The notes: generated by a model not told the origin, from the letters alone. A stretch of DNA of 64,000 nucleotides from Ascoidea asiatica (GCA_001600695.1 BCKQ01000012.1:272096-336095), one strand, 5' to 3'. Shown: positions 10,403 through 21,438, numbered from the stretch's first letter. Numbers and translations are program-made.

Positions 10403-12976
10403 ATGTTTCATTTTCATAAAGGAAAAGGCAAGAAATCTTCATCGAGTACTACTCCTGCCCCTGTTTCTACTCCCTCTTCATCATCTTCAGCTCCCGCACC
10501 ACCACCTCCTCCTCCTCCAGCACCACCTCCACCCCCTGGGTTTGGATCAAGTACTCCTTCTGGGTCATCAGCTCCACCACCAGCTCCACCACCTCCTCCA
10601 GGCTTTGGTTCAAATGCACCACCACCACCTCCTCCTCCTACATTATTTGGAAGTGCCTCAAATAATAAATCAAAAAAGTCTTCAACTCCAGCTCCAGTTG
10701 CTGGTGGTGCTTTACCATTTTTAGCCCAAATCAATGCAAGACGAGATGAATCAAATGTAGTTACAAACGAAACTGTTAAAAAAATTAGTAAATCTAATGG
10801 TTCTTCTGCTGCTTCTTTTGCTGCAGATAAATTAATTGGATCATCTTCAAATAATTCTAAAAAAAATTCCTTTGGTGGTAATGGAGCTCCACCAATACCT
10901 ATAATGTCACCACCAATTCCAAAAATAGCTTCAGCTCCTAAAACATCTTCAGCCCCAAAAATACCTTCAAATAGACCACCATTACCAATTTTTTCTGCTC
11001 CAAAATTACCTTCAACAAGACCTCCTTTAAGGCCAAATCATAGACCTCCAACTAAACCAAATAATAGACCATCTAATCATTTAAAATCAAATTCAAAATT
11101 ACATTCAAAAGCTGCTTCCAATATTCCATTAGCACCTCCAATTCCACAGGCTCCACCACCACCACCAATCCCATCATCATCAGCTCCACCACCTCCACCG
11201 CTACCATTTTCATCAGCTCCTTCGATACCATCAGCTCCATCAGCTCCTCCACCACCGCCTGGTGCTCCACCTACTTCTTTATTTGGTTCCAATAAAAATT
11301 CAAATACAAATTCAAAACCTACTTCTAAACCTATAGCTCCACCTATCAGTGGAGGATTACCTTTTTTAGCTGAAATAAATGCTAGAAGAGATAATTCTCA
11401 TGTTATAACAGATGTCTCTACTAAAAAACCAATGAATCATGATACTTCAATGACTTCATCAACTTCTATTACTAATAATAATTCTTTTCCAAAAACTAAA
11501 ACATCTGCTCCAACTTTACCTAAATTTGGTGCTCCAAAATTACCTTCATCCAAACCTCCTTCTTTACCTACTCATTCAGCTCCACCTATTCCTACAATGT
11601 CAGCTCCTCCAATACCTAATTCATCTATAAAACCATCAAGAACTTCAAATTTACCAAAGTCAAATAATTTTTTCATTCCAAGTGCACCGAAATTACCTTC
11701 TACAAGACCACCTCCTTTACCCAATAATTCTGCTCCTAGTATACCGAAACACTCGGCACCTAGTATACCTAATCAATCAGCTCCTCCAATCCCACCCTCT
11801 CTTATACCACAATCATCTGCTCCTCCACCTCCAAAAGCTCCTTCCTTTTTTCAAAATTTAAATTCAAAACCTACATCTAAGCCTACAGCTCCTGATCTCA
11901 GTGAAGGCTTACCTTTTTTAGCACAAATTAATGCCAGAAGAGATGAAAAAAATGTAATAACAGATGAAAAAGTTAAAAATTTCAGTCCTTCTTCAATTCA
12001 AAATTCATCTCAAAATTCATCTTCATTTTCCAATAAACCTTCTAATAATTTATATTCTACTCCTAAAATACCACATATGAAAGCACCTCAAATACCAAAA
12101 ATGAGTGCTCCACCAATTCCAATCTCTATTCCATCAGCTCCTCCAGCTCCACCACCTCCATTACCAACATCTATGGCACCTCCTGTCCCAAAATCCAATA
12201 TGCATGAATATTCAAATCCAAATCCTGCTAAGGTTTCGCAACCGTCAGCACCATCAAACCCACCTATTGGATTACCTTTTCTTGAACAAATTAATGCAAA
12301 AAGGAATGATAATGATATAGTGACGGATAGTAATAACAAAACAAATTCTATGTATTCGAAGGCTCCAGCCTTACCAACAAATGGTCCTCCTCCACTTCCA
12401 ACTTCTTCTGCACCTTCTGTACCTTCTTCAACATCATATCCTTCTCACAATCCCCCACCTGTAAATCATGCAGCACCTCAAATTCAAATTTCTCAAGAGC
12501 AACCATCTCATGATTCTTTTTCTAATGGTGACGCTTCCAATAGCTTTCAACGTAGAAAAACTAATAAAGCTCCACCACCTCCACCTCCTTCAATGAATTC
12601 TAATAATTTCAATACTGCTCCAGTTCAAGAAACTTTTATCAATAGACAAAGTTCTAATAGGCGATCAAAAATATTTTCTTTTGGAAAGCATGAAACAGAG
12701 CATTTTCAGAATCCAAATGATGAGTTATCTAAACTAGAATTTCAACAATCAACAGGTGCAAATCTTAGAATAATGGATCCTTCTTCTTACACTATCTCAG
12801 GAACAGCCTTTGGCGCAGATATTTCATCCGAAAAAATAGAAATAGATGATTCCCGATTTAGCTTTTCTAACAAAGATGATTTACCCAGACCCCATAAGTG
12901 GATTGGAATGCAAAAGCTTTATCCCTCAGGAAGGGGTAGTTCAGTTCCATTAAACCTTAGTCTTTTCAAAAGTTAG
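10403..12976 (+). CDS. VRP1: Verprolin (WIP family), actin cytoskeleton and endocytosis
   Basis: Proline-rich partner of the WASP homologue Las17 at cortical actin patches; 857 residues (yeast Vrp1 817). Polyproline and APPIP-type motifs fill most of the chain. A module of the form GLPFLAQINARRD occurs four times, near residues 100, 316, 503 and 623; I recall two close copies in yeast Vrp1. The C terminus SRFSFSNKDDLPRPHKW followed by LYPSGRGSSVPLNLSLF is the conserved WASP-binding end of the family. The usual N-terminal WH2 motif (yeast RDALLGDIRKGMKLKK) is not visible: this protein starts MFHFHKGKGKKSS and goes straight into polyproline. Either actin binding is lost from the N terminus or an upstream exon was missed. 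Confidence 0.93.
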   Translation: MFHFHKGKGKKSSSSTTPAPVSTPSSSSSAPAPPPPPPPAPPPPPGFGSSTPSGSSAPPPAPPPPPGFGSNAPPPPPPPTLFGSASNNKSKKSSTPAPVAGGALPFLAQINARRDESNVVTNETVKKISKSNGSSAASFAADKLIGSSSNNSKKNSFGGNGAPPIPIMSPPIPKIASAPKTSSAPKIPSNRPPLPIFSAPKLPSTRPPLRPNHRPPTKPNNRPSNHLKSNSKLHSKAASNIPLAPPIPQAPPPPPIPSSSAPPPPPLPFSSAPSIPSAPSAPPPPPGAPPTSLFGSNKNSNTNSKPTSKPIAPPISGGLPFLAEINARRDNSHVITDVSTKKPMNHDTSMTSSTSITNNNSFPKTKTSAPTLPKFGAPKLPSSKPPSLPTHSAPPIPTMSAPPIPNSSIKPSRTSNLPKSNNFFIPSAPKLPSTRPPPLPNNSAPSIPKHSAPSIPNQSAPPIPPSLIPQSSAPPPPKAPSFFQNLNSKPTSKPTAPDLSEGLPFLAQINARRDEKNVITDEKVKNFSPSSIQNSSQNSSSFSNKPSNNLYSTPKIPHMKAPQIPKMSAPPIPISIPSAPPAPPPPLPTSMAPPVPKSNMHEYSNPNPAKVSQPSAPSNPPIGLPFLEQINAKRNDNDIVTDSNNKTNSMYSKAPALPTNGPPPLPTSSAPSVPSSTSYPSHNPPPVNHAAPQIQISQEQPSHDSFSNGDASNSFQRRKTNKAPPPPPPSMNSNNFNTAPVQETFINRQSSNRRSKIFSFGKHETEHFQNPNDELSKLEFQQSTGANLRIMDPSSYTISGTAFGADISSEKIEIDDSRFSFSNKDDLPRPHKWIGMQKLYPSGRGSSVPLNLSLFKS

Positions 12977-13432
12977 GTAAAAATTAAATAAATTCGAAAT
13001 TAGTATTCATTCACTTTTATATCATTTCGTTAAATCTGTAGTTTCATTGTAAAAAGTTAAATCAATTGCCTGATTGATGTAATTTTATCTGTCCTGATTA
13101 AGTTTAGAGAACTTAAGTTCAATAGAGTATCAACTACTTCTAAATAAAGGGAGTTATTTTTCTATGACGAGAATTTTAGTTAAAGATATTATACAGGTGT
13201 TCAAGAAACTAATTTTTTTTTTAAATTGTAATTATTTCGAATTAATAAAAAAAATAAAAATGCATTGCATTTTTGATTTAAATTCAAAGATCTACAAAAT
13301 ATTTAAAAATCTATCAAATGTGTTAAATATTTATTATAAAGAAATTATTGAAAAGATGTTTTTGAAATAATGAAAAATATTTAAAAACTTCGGTTTTATT
13401 TGAAAATCAACAAAGAGTTATCCTTATTGAAA
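12977..13432. other. Convergent 3' region, no gene seen
   Basis: AT-rich spacer between VRP1 and the first adhesin. A 68-codon ORF at 13164-13370 is Phe/Ile/Lys-rich and not supported. Confidence 0.6.
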
Positions 13433-16400
13433 TTAAAAAAAGAATAAAATAAAAGAGGAAAGAATAAAAAATAAACTAGAAGTGATTGTTTTGGAACCAG
13501 AGTTGGCTTCAATTATTGAAGGTGTAGTTTGTTGACTTTCAACTAACAAACTTGTACTTGATGAGGCAAAAACATTTGAACTGTCTGTAGTATATGAATC
13601 TACCTTAGACTCAGAAGCTGTAGCAGCAATAGCAGTGGTATATGTGTAACATGAATCATTTTCACATGTTGAAACAACTGTTAAGCTGGTTTCAGTAAGA
13701 TATTCTGAAATAGTTTCTGGAGTATATGGTACATTAGTAGTATAAGTAGAAACTACTGATCCAGAAGAATACACATAACTGACATCAACAGTTGATTCTG
13801 TAGAAATTACTGGAACATTGGTAGTATAAGTTGAAACTACTGACCCAGAAGAATATACATAAGTGACATCAGTAGTTGATTCTGTAGAAACTTCTGGAAC
13901 ATTGGTGGTATATGTCATTACGATGCTTCCGGATGAGTAGACATAAGTTGCATCAGTTGTTGGAGTTTCTTCAATTGGAACAGATGTTGTAAAAGTAGAT
14001 ACCACTGAGCCAGAAGAGTAAAGAAGAGTCACTTTACTGCATGGAACTTCGGATGTTGATGTTACGATAATAGGAATAGTTGTAGTGTAGACAGAGACCA
14101 CTGAACCAGAAGAATAAGTGATAGTTTCCTCAGTGCATGGTGTTTCAACAACAGGCACAGTTGTAGTATATGTTGAAACAATGGTTCCTGAAGAGTAAAT
14201 GACTGTGATATCAGTACTAGATTCTTCAATGATTGAACTTGTTTTGGAGTATTCTGACTGTGAGGTGTAAGTAGTATCACTTGATGAGCTTTCAGAAGCA
14301 GGAACAGATGTTGTGTAACTTGAAATAATAGAGTCAGAAGAATAAATAGAGGTAATTTCACTATATGTTGCTGTACTTAAAGAAGAGTATATGGTGATAG
14401 ATTCAGTAGCAGTTGTCTCGGCAGTACATTCACTTGTAAAAACAGATCCTTCGGAGGTAAATAAGCTATAAGAATAAGTTTCAGTAACACTCATTGTATT
14501 ACCAGTAGAGTCTGTGGTAGTAATAGTTGTAACATATGGAATGCATATTGATGAGGTAGAAGCTATTGGATTAATGCTAGAGTAACTAGTAGTGGATGGA
14601 GATGAGCAAAATTTGGTGATAATAGTTCCTTCAGAAGTAACCATAGAGTAAGAAATAATTTCAGTAGAAACAATAGAAGAGCCAGAGGCATCAGTAGTAG
14701 AAACAGTAGTAGTTAAAGGAGTACATCCAGTAACTGAAGATGAAATCAATTTAGAAGAAGATGATGATGATGATGATGATGATGATGAGTCTGGGGAAGT
14801 GCAAAATTTGGTGAGGGTGGTTCCTTCGGATGTAACTTGGGAATATGATAAAGTTTCAATGGAAACAGAGGAAGAACCTGAAGCATCGGTAGTGGTAATT
14901 GTTGTAGTAAAAGGAGTGCAGGCACTAGATGTAGATGAAATTAACTCAGATGAAGAAGAGACTTGGGAGGTACAGAATTTAGTGATGATACTTCCTTCGG
15001 ATGTAACTTCTGAGTATGATAATGTTTCAGTGGACACAGTTGAATAACCAGAGACATCGGTGGTAGATATAACAGTAGTGAAAGGAGTACAACCAGTAAC
15101 CGAGGAGGAAATCACTTGCGATGAAGAAGAAACTGGGGAGGTACAGAATTTGCTAACAATACTTCCTTCTGATGTAACTTCTGAATAAGATAAAGTTTCA
15201 GTAGAATAAATTGTTGAGCCAGAAGTATCAGTAGTAGTTATTGTTGTTGTAAAAGGAGTGCAACCAGTAACAGAAGATGAAATTACTTGAGATGAAGAAG
15301 AAACTGGAGAGGTACAAAATTTGGTAACTATAACTCCTTCAGATGTGCTTTGGGAGTATGATAAAGTTTCAGTAGAAACAATTAAGGAGCCTTCAGAGTT
15401 TGTTGTCGATATAAAAGTAGTTAGAGGAGTGCAACCAGTAGCCGAAGATGAAACCAATTCAGAAGATGTTGGAATAGTACAGAAACTGGTGATTATAGTT
15501 CCTTCAGAGGTAACTTTTGAGTAAGATAATGTTTCAGTAGAAACAGTTGAAGAACCTTCGGAATTTGTGAAAGTAATAGTAGTAGTTAAAGGAGTGCATC
15601 CACTAGCTGAAGTTGAAATTAATTGAGATGAAGATGAAGAAATTGGAGAAGTGCAGAATTTGGTAACAATAGTTCCTTCTGATGTAACTTGAGAGTATGA
15701 TAAAGTTTCTGTAGATACTATAGAAGAACCTGAAGCATCAGTAGTGGTAACCGTTGTTGTCAAAGGAGTACATCCACTAACTGAAGATGAAAGTAGTTGA
15801 GAGGAAGAAGAAACAATATAAGATGAAGATAAAACAGTAGACGATGAAATAGGGGTGTAACAACCTACACTTGAAAATGTTGAACCTTCAGAATCTGTAG
15901 ACATATATGTAGCAAGAGTACATGAGGTAACAAATGGACTAAGAGATGAAGATGTGACAGAAACCGATGAAAAAGAAGGTAAAGATGAAGATGAAATCAT
16001 AGAACTAGAACCTATCGAACTAGAAAGTGAAGAAACCGAACTTGAAGAAATAGAAATTGTTGAACTAGAGCTTGGGGTAATATAAGCACTGGAAGATGTA
16101 ATAGAACTAGAACTTGTAGGTGTAGAAGAACTAGATGAGCTAGAACTTTCTAGGGTAGAAGAACTGGAACTTGTAGGTGTAGAAGAGCTTGAAGAACTTG
16201 AAGAGCTAAGAGAACTGGAGCTTGAGCTTGAGGTGCTAGCAGTGGAGGATAAACTCGAGCTACTAACAGTTGATAAAGTAGATGAAGGACTTTCAGGAGT
16301 AGTAGAAGAAGTTGTTGAAGATTTATGAACATAAGTAATATCCGAGAGTGGAGTTGTGACAGTTGCTCTACCACAAGAAGAAGAACCAGAATCATCAGTT

Positions 16401-16744
16401 GTGCAAGTTTTATAAACGATAGTTGTTAAGCCATCAGTAGTTGTAGAAGTTGTATCAGTATCAGTAGATGTTGATGTTAAAGTTATAGATACAGTGTGTG
16501 AATAAGTAGTTGTATCGACCTCACTTGTTGTATAAGTACATGTATTATTTTCCCCGATAGCATCATCAGTACATTCAGTTGTTATTGTGACTGGAGTTGT
16601 ATAAGTTTCAGTGGTTAAGATACAAGTTGTTGTTGTTACTAAAACAGTGTGAGTATTTGTTTTAGTGACAGTAATGGTAGCAGCATTGATATATTGAATT
16701 AATAAAAATCCTAATAAAAGGAAATTAAAACTATTGAACTTCAT
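13433..16744 (-). CDS. GPI-anchored cell-wall adhesin, paralogue A
   Basis: Predicted cell-surface adhesin of 1103 residues, rich in Ser and Thr. The N terminus has a signal peptide (FLLLGFLLIQYINA). Residues to about 145 form a Thr-rich domain with paired Cys. A Ser-rich stalk (about 145-325) follows. Next come eight units of about 55 residues, each opening CTP(L/F)TT and closing FC, and then seven or eight shorter units with the core YSSGSVVSTYTTNVP. The C terminus ends in a hydrophobic tail after ANSGSK, a likely GPI attachment signal. The first 145 residues are almost identical to those of paralogue B (38164-43794). The architecture is that of Flo/Als-type adhesins, but I cannot assign a named family. 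The ligand is unknown. Confidence 0.88.
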   Translation of the reverse strand: MKFNSFNFLLLGFLLIQYINAATITVTKTNTHTVLVTTTTCILTTETYTTPVTITTECTDDAIGENNTCTYTTSEVDTTTYSHTVSITLTSTSTDTDTTSTTTDGLTTIVYKTCTTDDSGSSSCGRATVTTPLSDITYVHKSSTTSSTTPESPSSTLSTVSSSSLSSTASTSSSSSSSLSSSSSSSSSTPTSSSSSTLESSSSSSSSTPTSSSSITSSSAYITPSSSSTISISSSSVSSLSSSIGSSSMISSSSLPSFSSVSVTSSSLSPFVTSCTLATYMSTDSEGSTFSSVGCYTPISSSTVLSSSYIVSSSSQLLSSSVSGCTPLTTTVTTTDASGSSIVSTETLSYSQVTSEGTIVTKFCTSPISSSSSQLISTSASGCTPLTTTITFTNSEGSSTVSTETLSYSKVTSEGTIITSFCTIPTSSELVSSSATGCTPLTTFISTTNSEGSLIVSTETLSYSQSTSEGVIVTKFCTSPVSSSSQVISSSVTGCTPFTTTITTTDTSGSTIYSTETLSYSEVTSEGSIVSKFCTSPVSSSSQVISSSVTGCTPFTTVISTTDVSGYSTVSTETLSYSEVTSEGSIITKFCTSQVSSSSELISSTSSACTPFTTTITTTDASGSSSVSIETLSYSQVTSEGTTLTKFCTSPDSSSSSSSSSSSSKLISSSVTGCTPLTTTVSTTDASGSSIVSTEIISYSMVTSEGTIITKFCSSPSTTSYSSINPIASTSSICIPYVTTITTTDSTGNTMSVTETYSYSLFTSEGSVFTSECTAETTATESITIYSSLSTATYSEITSIYSSDSIISSYTTSVPASESSSSDTTYTSQSEYSKTSSIIEESSTDITVIYSSGTIVSTYTTTVPVVETPCTEETITYSSGSVVSVYTTTIPIIVTSTSEVPCSKVTLLYSSGSVVSTFTTSVPIEETPTTDATYVYSSGSIVMTYTTNVPEVSTESTTDVTYVYSSGSVVSTYTTNVPVISTESTVDVSYVYSSGSVVSTYTTNVPYTPETISEYLTETSLTVVSTCENDSCYTYTTAIAATASESKVDSYTTDSSNVFASSSTSLLVESQQTTPSIIEANSGSKTITSSLFFILSSFILFFF
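13720..14400 (-). repeat. Short adhesin repeats (about 84 bp unit)
   Basis: Seven or eight in-frame units with consensus YSSGSVVSTYTTNVP plus a variable linker such as VISTESTVDVSYV. The last three copies are the most alike. Boundaries are approximate. Confidence 0.8.
14420..15780 (-). repeat. Long adhesin repeats, eight Cys-bounded units (about 170 bp)
   Basis: Eight in-frame units following the pattern CTPLTT, TDASGS, STETLSYSQVTSEG, FC. The two Cys per unit suggest one disulfide per repeat. Boundaries are approximate. Confidence 0.85.
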
Positions 16745-17243
16745 TGTAAAATTATTAACGAAAGAATAGAGAATATAATAGCTTTTTTTGATTATAATAA
16801 GAAATTTTCAATAAATTTTCAAACATTAGGAAAAAAACAAAAATATATAATTTATTTTTCAAGAGAAATTATCACCATTATTTATATTACAATTTTTTTT
16901 GCAATTGAATAAAACTATTTTAACTGAAAAATAATATCAATTTGGTAGTTTCTATAATAAAAAGATTATTGAAACCATAAAGACATCAAAAATTAAAAGC
17001 CTAATAACTTGATAATTATGATTTAATTCTTTTTTTTTCATTTTCAAACACTTGAGAAAAATATAAGGTTTGCATTAGGAAATTTATTCACAGAAACTTC
17101 ATCTTGAACCAAAAGTGTACCAACGTTAAAAATTTCTTTTTTATAGATATTTATTAATATACTTATAGAACTATTTGATTTTCATATTCGACGCATGGAA
17201 GCAGTTATAAGAAAGTTTAAAAAATTATAGGTGTAAACGCACC

Positions 17244-17266
17244 TTCCTAATTGGGAACTCAAAGGA
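17244..17266. repeat. 23-bp block shared by both adhesin promoters
   Basis: The core CTAATTGGGAACTCAAAGG is identical at 17244-17266 and 44349-44371, in the same orientation relative to the two adhesin genes and 500 and 555 bp from their ATGs. It is either residual homology from duplication or a conserved regulatory element. Confidence 0.85.
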
Positions 17267-18480
17267 AAAATCTGTATATTAATTTCCCCGGAAATTAAGT
17301 TTGATACAGTAATCATTTTTCTTTTTATTTGATTTTAATGTAAGTATATTAAATTTTCCGAATATTATTATGAGATTCTGAAATTTTGTTTAGGGATTGT
17401 GAAGTAAAAGGCTCAAACTGATTATAAAAAGAAGGTTTTAAATTGAAAAATTCATAAACATTTACATAGACATAAACATATACATATTCACATATTTTCT
17501 TATATTTTTATAAATGAAAGGATGAGTTGTGTTATTATAGTTTAATATGAAATAGAATAAATGAAATTTATATATTGATTATTAGTTGATAATTGAATTC
17601 CAAACGCATAAAAATGGCACTCTATAATGTTTGATACACTGTTTTGAAATAAGGAAAAAAAAGAAAAAAGAGTCAAACAGCCGATAAATTTGATTCTGAT
17701 TTTGATATTGATTTTGCTTTTAATACTATTTTTGATTTTCTCTCTGATATCTTGAATTTTTAAAAAGAAATTTTTATTTGAAAAATGCTACTTTGATATG
17801 AAATTGGGATTGAAATTGGGATTAAAAATTGAAATGAAGTTGTAATTCAAATTGAAATTTTATTTGGAGATAGAGGTACTTTTAAATTACATTAAAATCA
17901 TAATTACGTCTTTTAAAATACAAATACGTATCTATGAAAACGACTTTCAGATTTGTTAATTGTTGAGACACGATAAGTTGGTTAGTAAAAATTAATCAAA
18001 TTAAGTAACGAGATGAATCTAAACAGGAAATTTAATGAAGGGACTTCAATCGAATTAACACTATTTTTAAATCGAATGATTAAAATGTAATTGCGAAATT
18101 ATATTTTTAAGTATTATTAATAAATAATGACATTTGAATGTTTTAAGTTTCCTTTCCTTGAATTGAGATAAAATATTGGGAAATAATTAAATAGTTAAAA
18201 TAAAATTAATCTAAACGCTTGTCCACCAATATAGTTTATTTATAAGTTATTATTGAAAGCATTGAATACATAAGTTACCTAAGGATTAATGAAATTGTAG
18301 ATCTAAAATAGAAATAGTACAAACTCTTCTTATTTTCTACTAGTATGATATTCTTTAATCATTTTCTATTAGATTCATAAGTTCATATTCTACCCAATAT
18401 TTTTTTTACAGCTTTTTAAATTTACTTCTTTGTTTATCTGTTTACTTTTAAAAATAATAAGTGGAACCGTAAAAATGGAT

Positions 18481-18980
18481 TCAAATAAGGTGCCGTGACA
18501 GTTGGCGCGTTAAGTGTTTTTAGCCCAAACAAGATGCTTTAAGGTGCATCATTTGTGTCAGATTAGCTGAGAAGAATGTGGCGGTGCTGGTCATGGCTAA
18601 GGGGTTTGAAGGTCAGCCGAAAGAGAGGCCCGTTTTCCCGCTTGTTAGATGTTCGGCAAGGGGTTTGGGATCTTTGTTCGCTTAGTGTCTTGCTTGCTCG
18701 TGTTTTGTTCGCCTGCAAGGCAGTGAATTTGTTGTTCCTTGTTTTTCCGTTGAAATAGTATGTGTAACTATTTCTTTGATACTCTCTTACGTGACCTTTA
18801 ATTCTCATGTCAGGTGTTAGGGCTCTAACGTAGTGTACCAGAGATAATCCCTTATATTGCCATATCACCACTGCCATATTCGAAAAAATTTATTAGGCTA
18901 CGATCACTTTTCGAAGGACTTAATCTTAGCTTAGGACTTTCATTTCTTTGCCCTTTAGTTTCTGTCGCCGTTTCAGAGCT
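18481..18980. other. GC-richer island of unknown nature
   Basis: About 500 bp with clearly higher GC than its flanks. Overlapping ORFs occur on both strands (minus 18563-18877, 104 codons; plus 18576-18758, 60 codons), but their codon use is unlike any gene here and neither resembles a family I know. I looked for U1, U2, U4, U5, U6, U3, RNase P and SRP RNA signatures and found none. It could be a promoter island, an unrecognised noncoding RNA or a relic. Confidence 0.4.
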
Positions 18981-19609
18981 AAATACTTTTTAGACTTGCT
19001 TCAAAGAATTACTAATGCCCCACCATAATTGAATATATCTGACATTTTATTTCTTTTTCTATATCCGATAGCCTATTGACATTCCTTCAAAACCCATTTG
19101 TCTATTGAAAGTAATTGCCTACAATATTATTATAATTCTTAATTTTATTGGAGTTTGAGCTAAATTAGCCTATATTAATTAATCCCAAATGACCTCCATT
19201 GAGAAAATATTACCTTTTGAAATATTATAATGAAGTGTGTTGTATTCAAATCCAACTACCTATCACTAAAACTCCTAGCTTTAAATTTTAGGCTTTTCAC
19301 TTCATTCATATTTTCAAATCCCTAAATTCTCACATTGACTTCATATATTTGATTGAGAGTTAATATTATTGGTTGAATTCGGATAGTTTTGTGTTTTTAT
19401 ACTTTTTTTAATTCACTTTTGTGTTAGAAAAATAGTATAAATATTATTAATATTTCTTTATTAATTTTTATTTCTTGGTTGTTATTTTTTTTTTTTTTTT
19501 TTTCAACCACATATTTCTAGTTATCCTTAGACATTCAATCAATAAATTAAAAACTCTAATCTATTTACTTTTTTTATATAGAAATATTTTTTAATCATTA
19601 AATTCAAAA

Positions 19610-20710
19610 ATGCTTTCAATTAATTCAAACAATGGAGTTTTAATTCATCAATTTCCAAACACATTAAAACTTTTTTCAATTAATTCTTTAAATAAAAATT
19701 TAATTTCCTCTTCAATTTCAAATAATAATGTTTCTGGTAAAAGATTTACAACAATAATTGCTGAAAATCAAATAAATTTAAAAAAATCTTGTTATAAAGA
19801 TTCTATTCATAAACTTGATAATGAAATTGAACATTCTTCAATTTATTTAAATGAAAAAAATGAAATTTTAACAAATCCACCTTTTAAACATCCTTCATTC
19901 GATAAAATTGATATGGAAAATATAAAAATTTCTCATAGAACTCCAAAAAATTTTAGAGATAAATTTGCTAGAAGTTTAGTGCTTTCAATTAGAAGTTTAT
20001 ATGATTTATTTACATTCTATAGACATCCAAAAAATCTAGAAGAACAATTAAATCCAGGAATTTACAAAATGACTCCAGAAAAATGGTTAACAAGATTCAT
20101 TGTTTTAGAAAGTGTTGCAGGTATTCCAGGTATGGTTGCTGGTTTTATTAGACATTTACATTCTTTAAGATTATTAAGAAGAGATAAAGCCTGGATTGAA
20201 AGTTTGATTGATGAAGCTTATAATGAAAGAATGCATTTATTAACTTTCATTAAAATTGGTAAACCTGGTATTATAACAAAATGTATTTTATATGCAGCTC
20301 AAGGTTTATTTTGTAATATATTTTTCTTATCCTATTTGGTGAGTCCATTAACATGTCATAGATTTGTTGGTTATTTAGAAGAAGAAGCTGTTGCAACTTA
20401 TTCAAGATGTATTGAAGATATTGATCTTGGTTTATTAAATGATTTTGAAAATTATAAAGTACCAGAAATTGCAAAAACTTATTGGAATTTGAAAGATGAT
20501 GCTTCAATGAGAGATTTAATATTATATGTCAGAGCTGATGAAGCAAAACATAGAGAAGTTAATCATACATTAGCAAATTTGAAAACTAATGGTGAAGATA
20601 GAAATCCATTTGCTTTAGAAATTCAATCTACTAAACCACAACCACGTCTTGATTTAAAAACTCATAAACCTCAAGGTTGGGAAAGAAATGAAATTATTTC
20701 TCCAAATTAA
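19610..20710 (+). CDS. AOX1: Alternative oxidase, mitochondrial
   Basis: Di-iron ubiquinol oxidase of the inner mitochondrial membrane that passes electrons to oxygen, bypassing complexes III and IV (cyanide-insensitive respiration). The product has 366 residues. The four-helix iron site is complete: E167 in VLESVAGIPG, E206/H209 in NERMHL, E257/E258 in LEEEA and E311/H314 in RADEAKHRE. A basic Ser/Asn-rich presequence precedes the core. A membrane-associated stretch lies near residues 222-246. S. cerevisiae lacks this gene, so it helps place the organism outside that genus. The symbol is generic. Confidence 0.96.
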   Translation: MLSINSNNGVLIHQFPNTLKLFSINSLNKNLISSSISNNNVSGKRFTTIIAENQINLKKSCYKDSIHKLDNEIEHSSIYLNEKNEILTNPPFKHPSFDKIDMENIKISHRTPKNFRDKFARSLVLSIRSLYDLFTFYRHPKNLEEQLNPGIYKMTPEKWLTRFIVLESVAGIPGMVAGFIRHLHSLRLLRRDKAWIESLIDEAYNERMHLLTFIKIGKPGIITKCILYAAQGLFCNIFFLSYLVSPLTCHRFVGYLEEEAVATYSRCIEDIDLGLLNDFENYKVPEIAKTYWNLKDDASMRDLILYVRADEAKHREVNHTLANLKTNGEDRNPFALEIQSTKPQPRLDLKTHKPQGWERNEIISPN

Positions 20711-21438
20711 GTTAATTTAATTCTTATAAATATAGTCTTTTTTTTTTCTCTTCTTTCTAATGCCCTTCCATATTTTTCTTTTTCTTTTTTAATTCTTCTA
20801 TAAATCAATTACTTTTCTTTATACAATACTTTTCTAGATACAGTAATAAATAAATATGCAGTATATAAATGTAGCCGCAACCTGGCCAATGAGAGCTCTT
20901 TCTTCCATAATTAAAGGGCACAGGGCTGATATTAAAAACAATTAGGGCAAAAGCCTTTTTGAGTGTGTTCAATTCCGGGTTAAAAAAATTGTCATGTGAC
21001 ATTTTTAAGTGAGATCCGGCTCATCTAGTTAATTTAGGCTTTGAAGTGCATTCAAGCTGTGTTTGACTTTCATTTTACATACAAATCTTAATAAATTCAC
21101 CAAATTATTCAAAATCAACAGAATCAGCAAAAGAAGCATAATGATCAAGGCCATTGCCTCCCGCTATAATTTTCCTTCCACTTTATTTCCTTTCTATGAC
21201 ACAAAAATAGATTTATTCTGTCGCTTTATGGTTTAATATGATTAAAACAAATAAATGAAATATAACTATGTATTTCATTGAAATTAATTTTCAATTCAAA
21301 TTAATAATGCCTTTTTATATTTTAAATCTTTATTCTGTATATCAATACTTTGGTATTTTAGTTTTATTTTTTATCTAATTCAATTGCATTCAATTTTAAC
21401 TAATTTTCTTTTGAATTACATATTAATCATTTTTAAAA
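20711..21438. promoter_or_regulatory. AOX 3' region and FKS3 promoter
   Basis: Tandem genes. A GC-richer island at about 20865-21060 contains a CCAAT in GGCCAATGA (20886-20890) and lies 380-570 bp before the FKS3-type ATG. Nothing coding is seen. Confidence 0.6.

Larger units (their letters stand above)
16745..19609. promoter_or_regulatory. 2.9-kb divergent upstream region of adhesin A and AOX
   Basis: The longest gene-free stretch in the window. It is AT-rich to about 18480 and holds a 23-bp block shared with the adhesin B promoter (17244-17266). A GC-richer island spans about 18481-18980. A run of about 20 T lies at 19480-19503. A long upstream region is typical of regulated fungal adhesins. 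No gene is convincing. Confidence 0.6.

Noticed and set aside
13164-13370. 68-codon ORF after VRP1
   Set aside because: Phe/Ile/Lys-rich product typical of chance ORFs in AT-rich DNA.
14758-14790. CRISPR-like or mobile-element origin for regular repeats in the window
   Set aside because: The regular repeats are in-frame Ser codon runs, adhesin units or microsatellites; no spacers, cas genes, transposase or reverse transcriptase seen.
14799-15047. Plus-strand ORFs over the adhesin repeats (also 15321-15524, 40442-40939, 41108-41563, 42377-42604)
   Set aside because: Antisense shadows of in-frame repeats; the minus-strand reading has the signal peptide, Cys pattern and GPI tail.
18563-18877. 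104-codon minus-strand ORF in the GC island, considered as a gene or transposon piece
   Set aside because: No recognisable motif, no terminal repeats or target duplications seen, and an overlapping frame on the other strand is equally open; kept only as an island of unknown nature.
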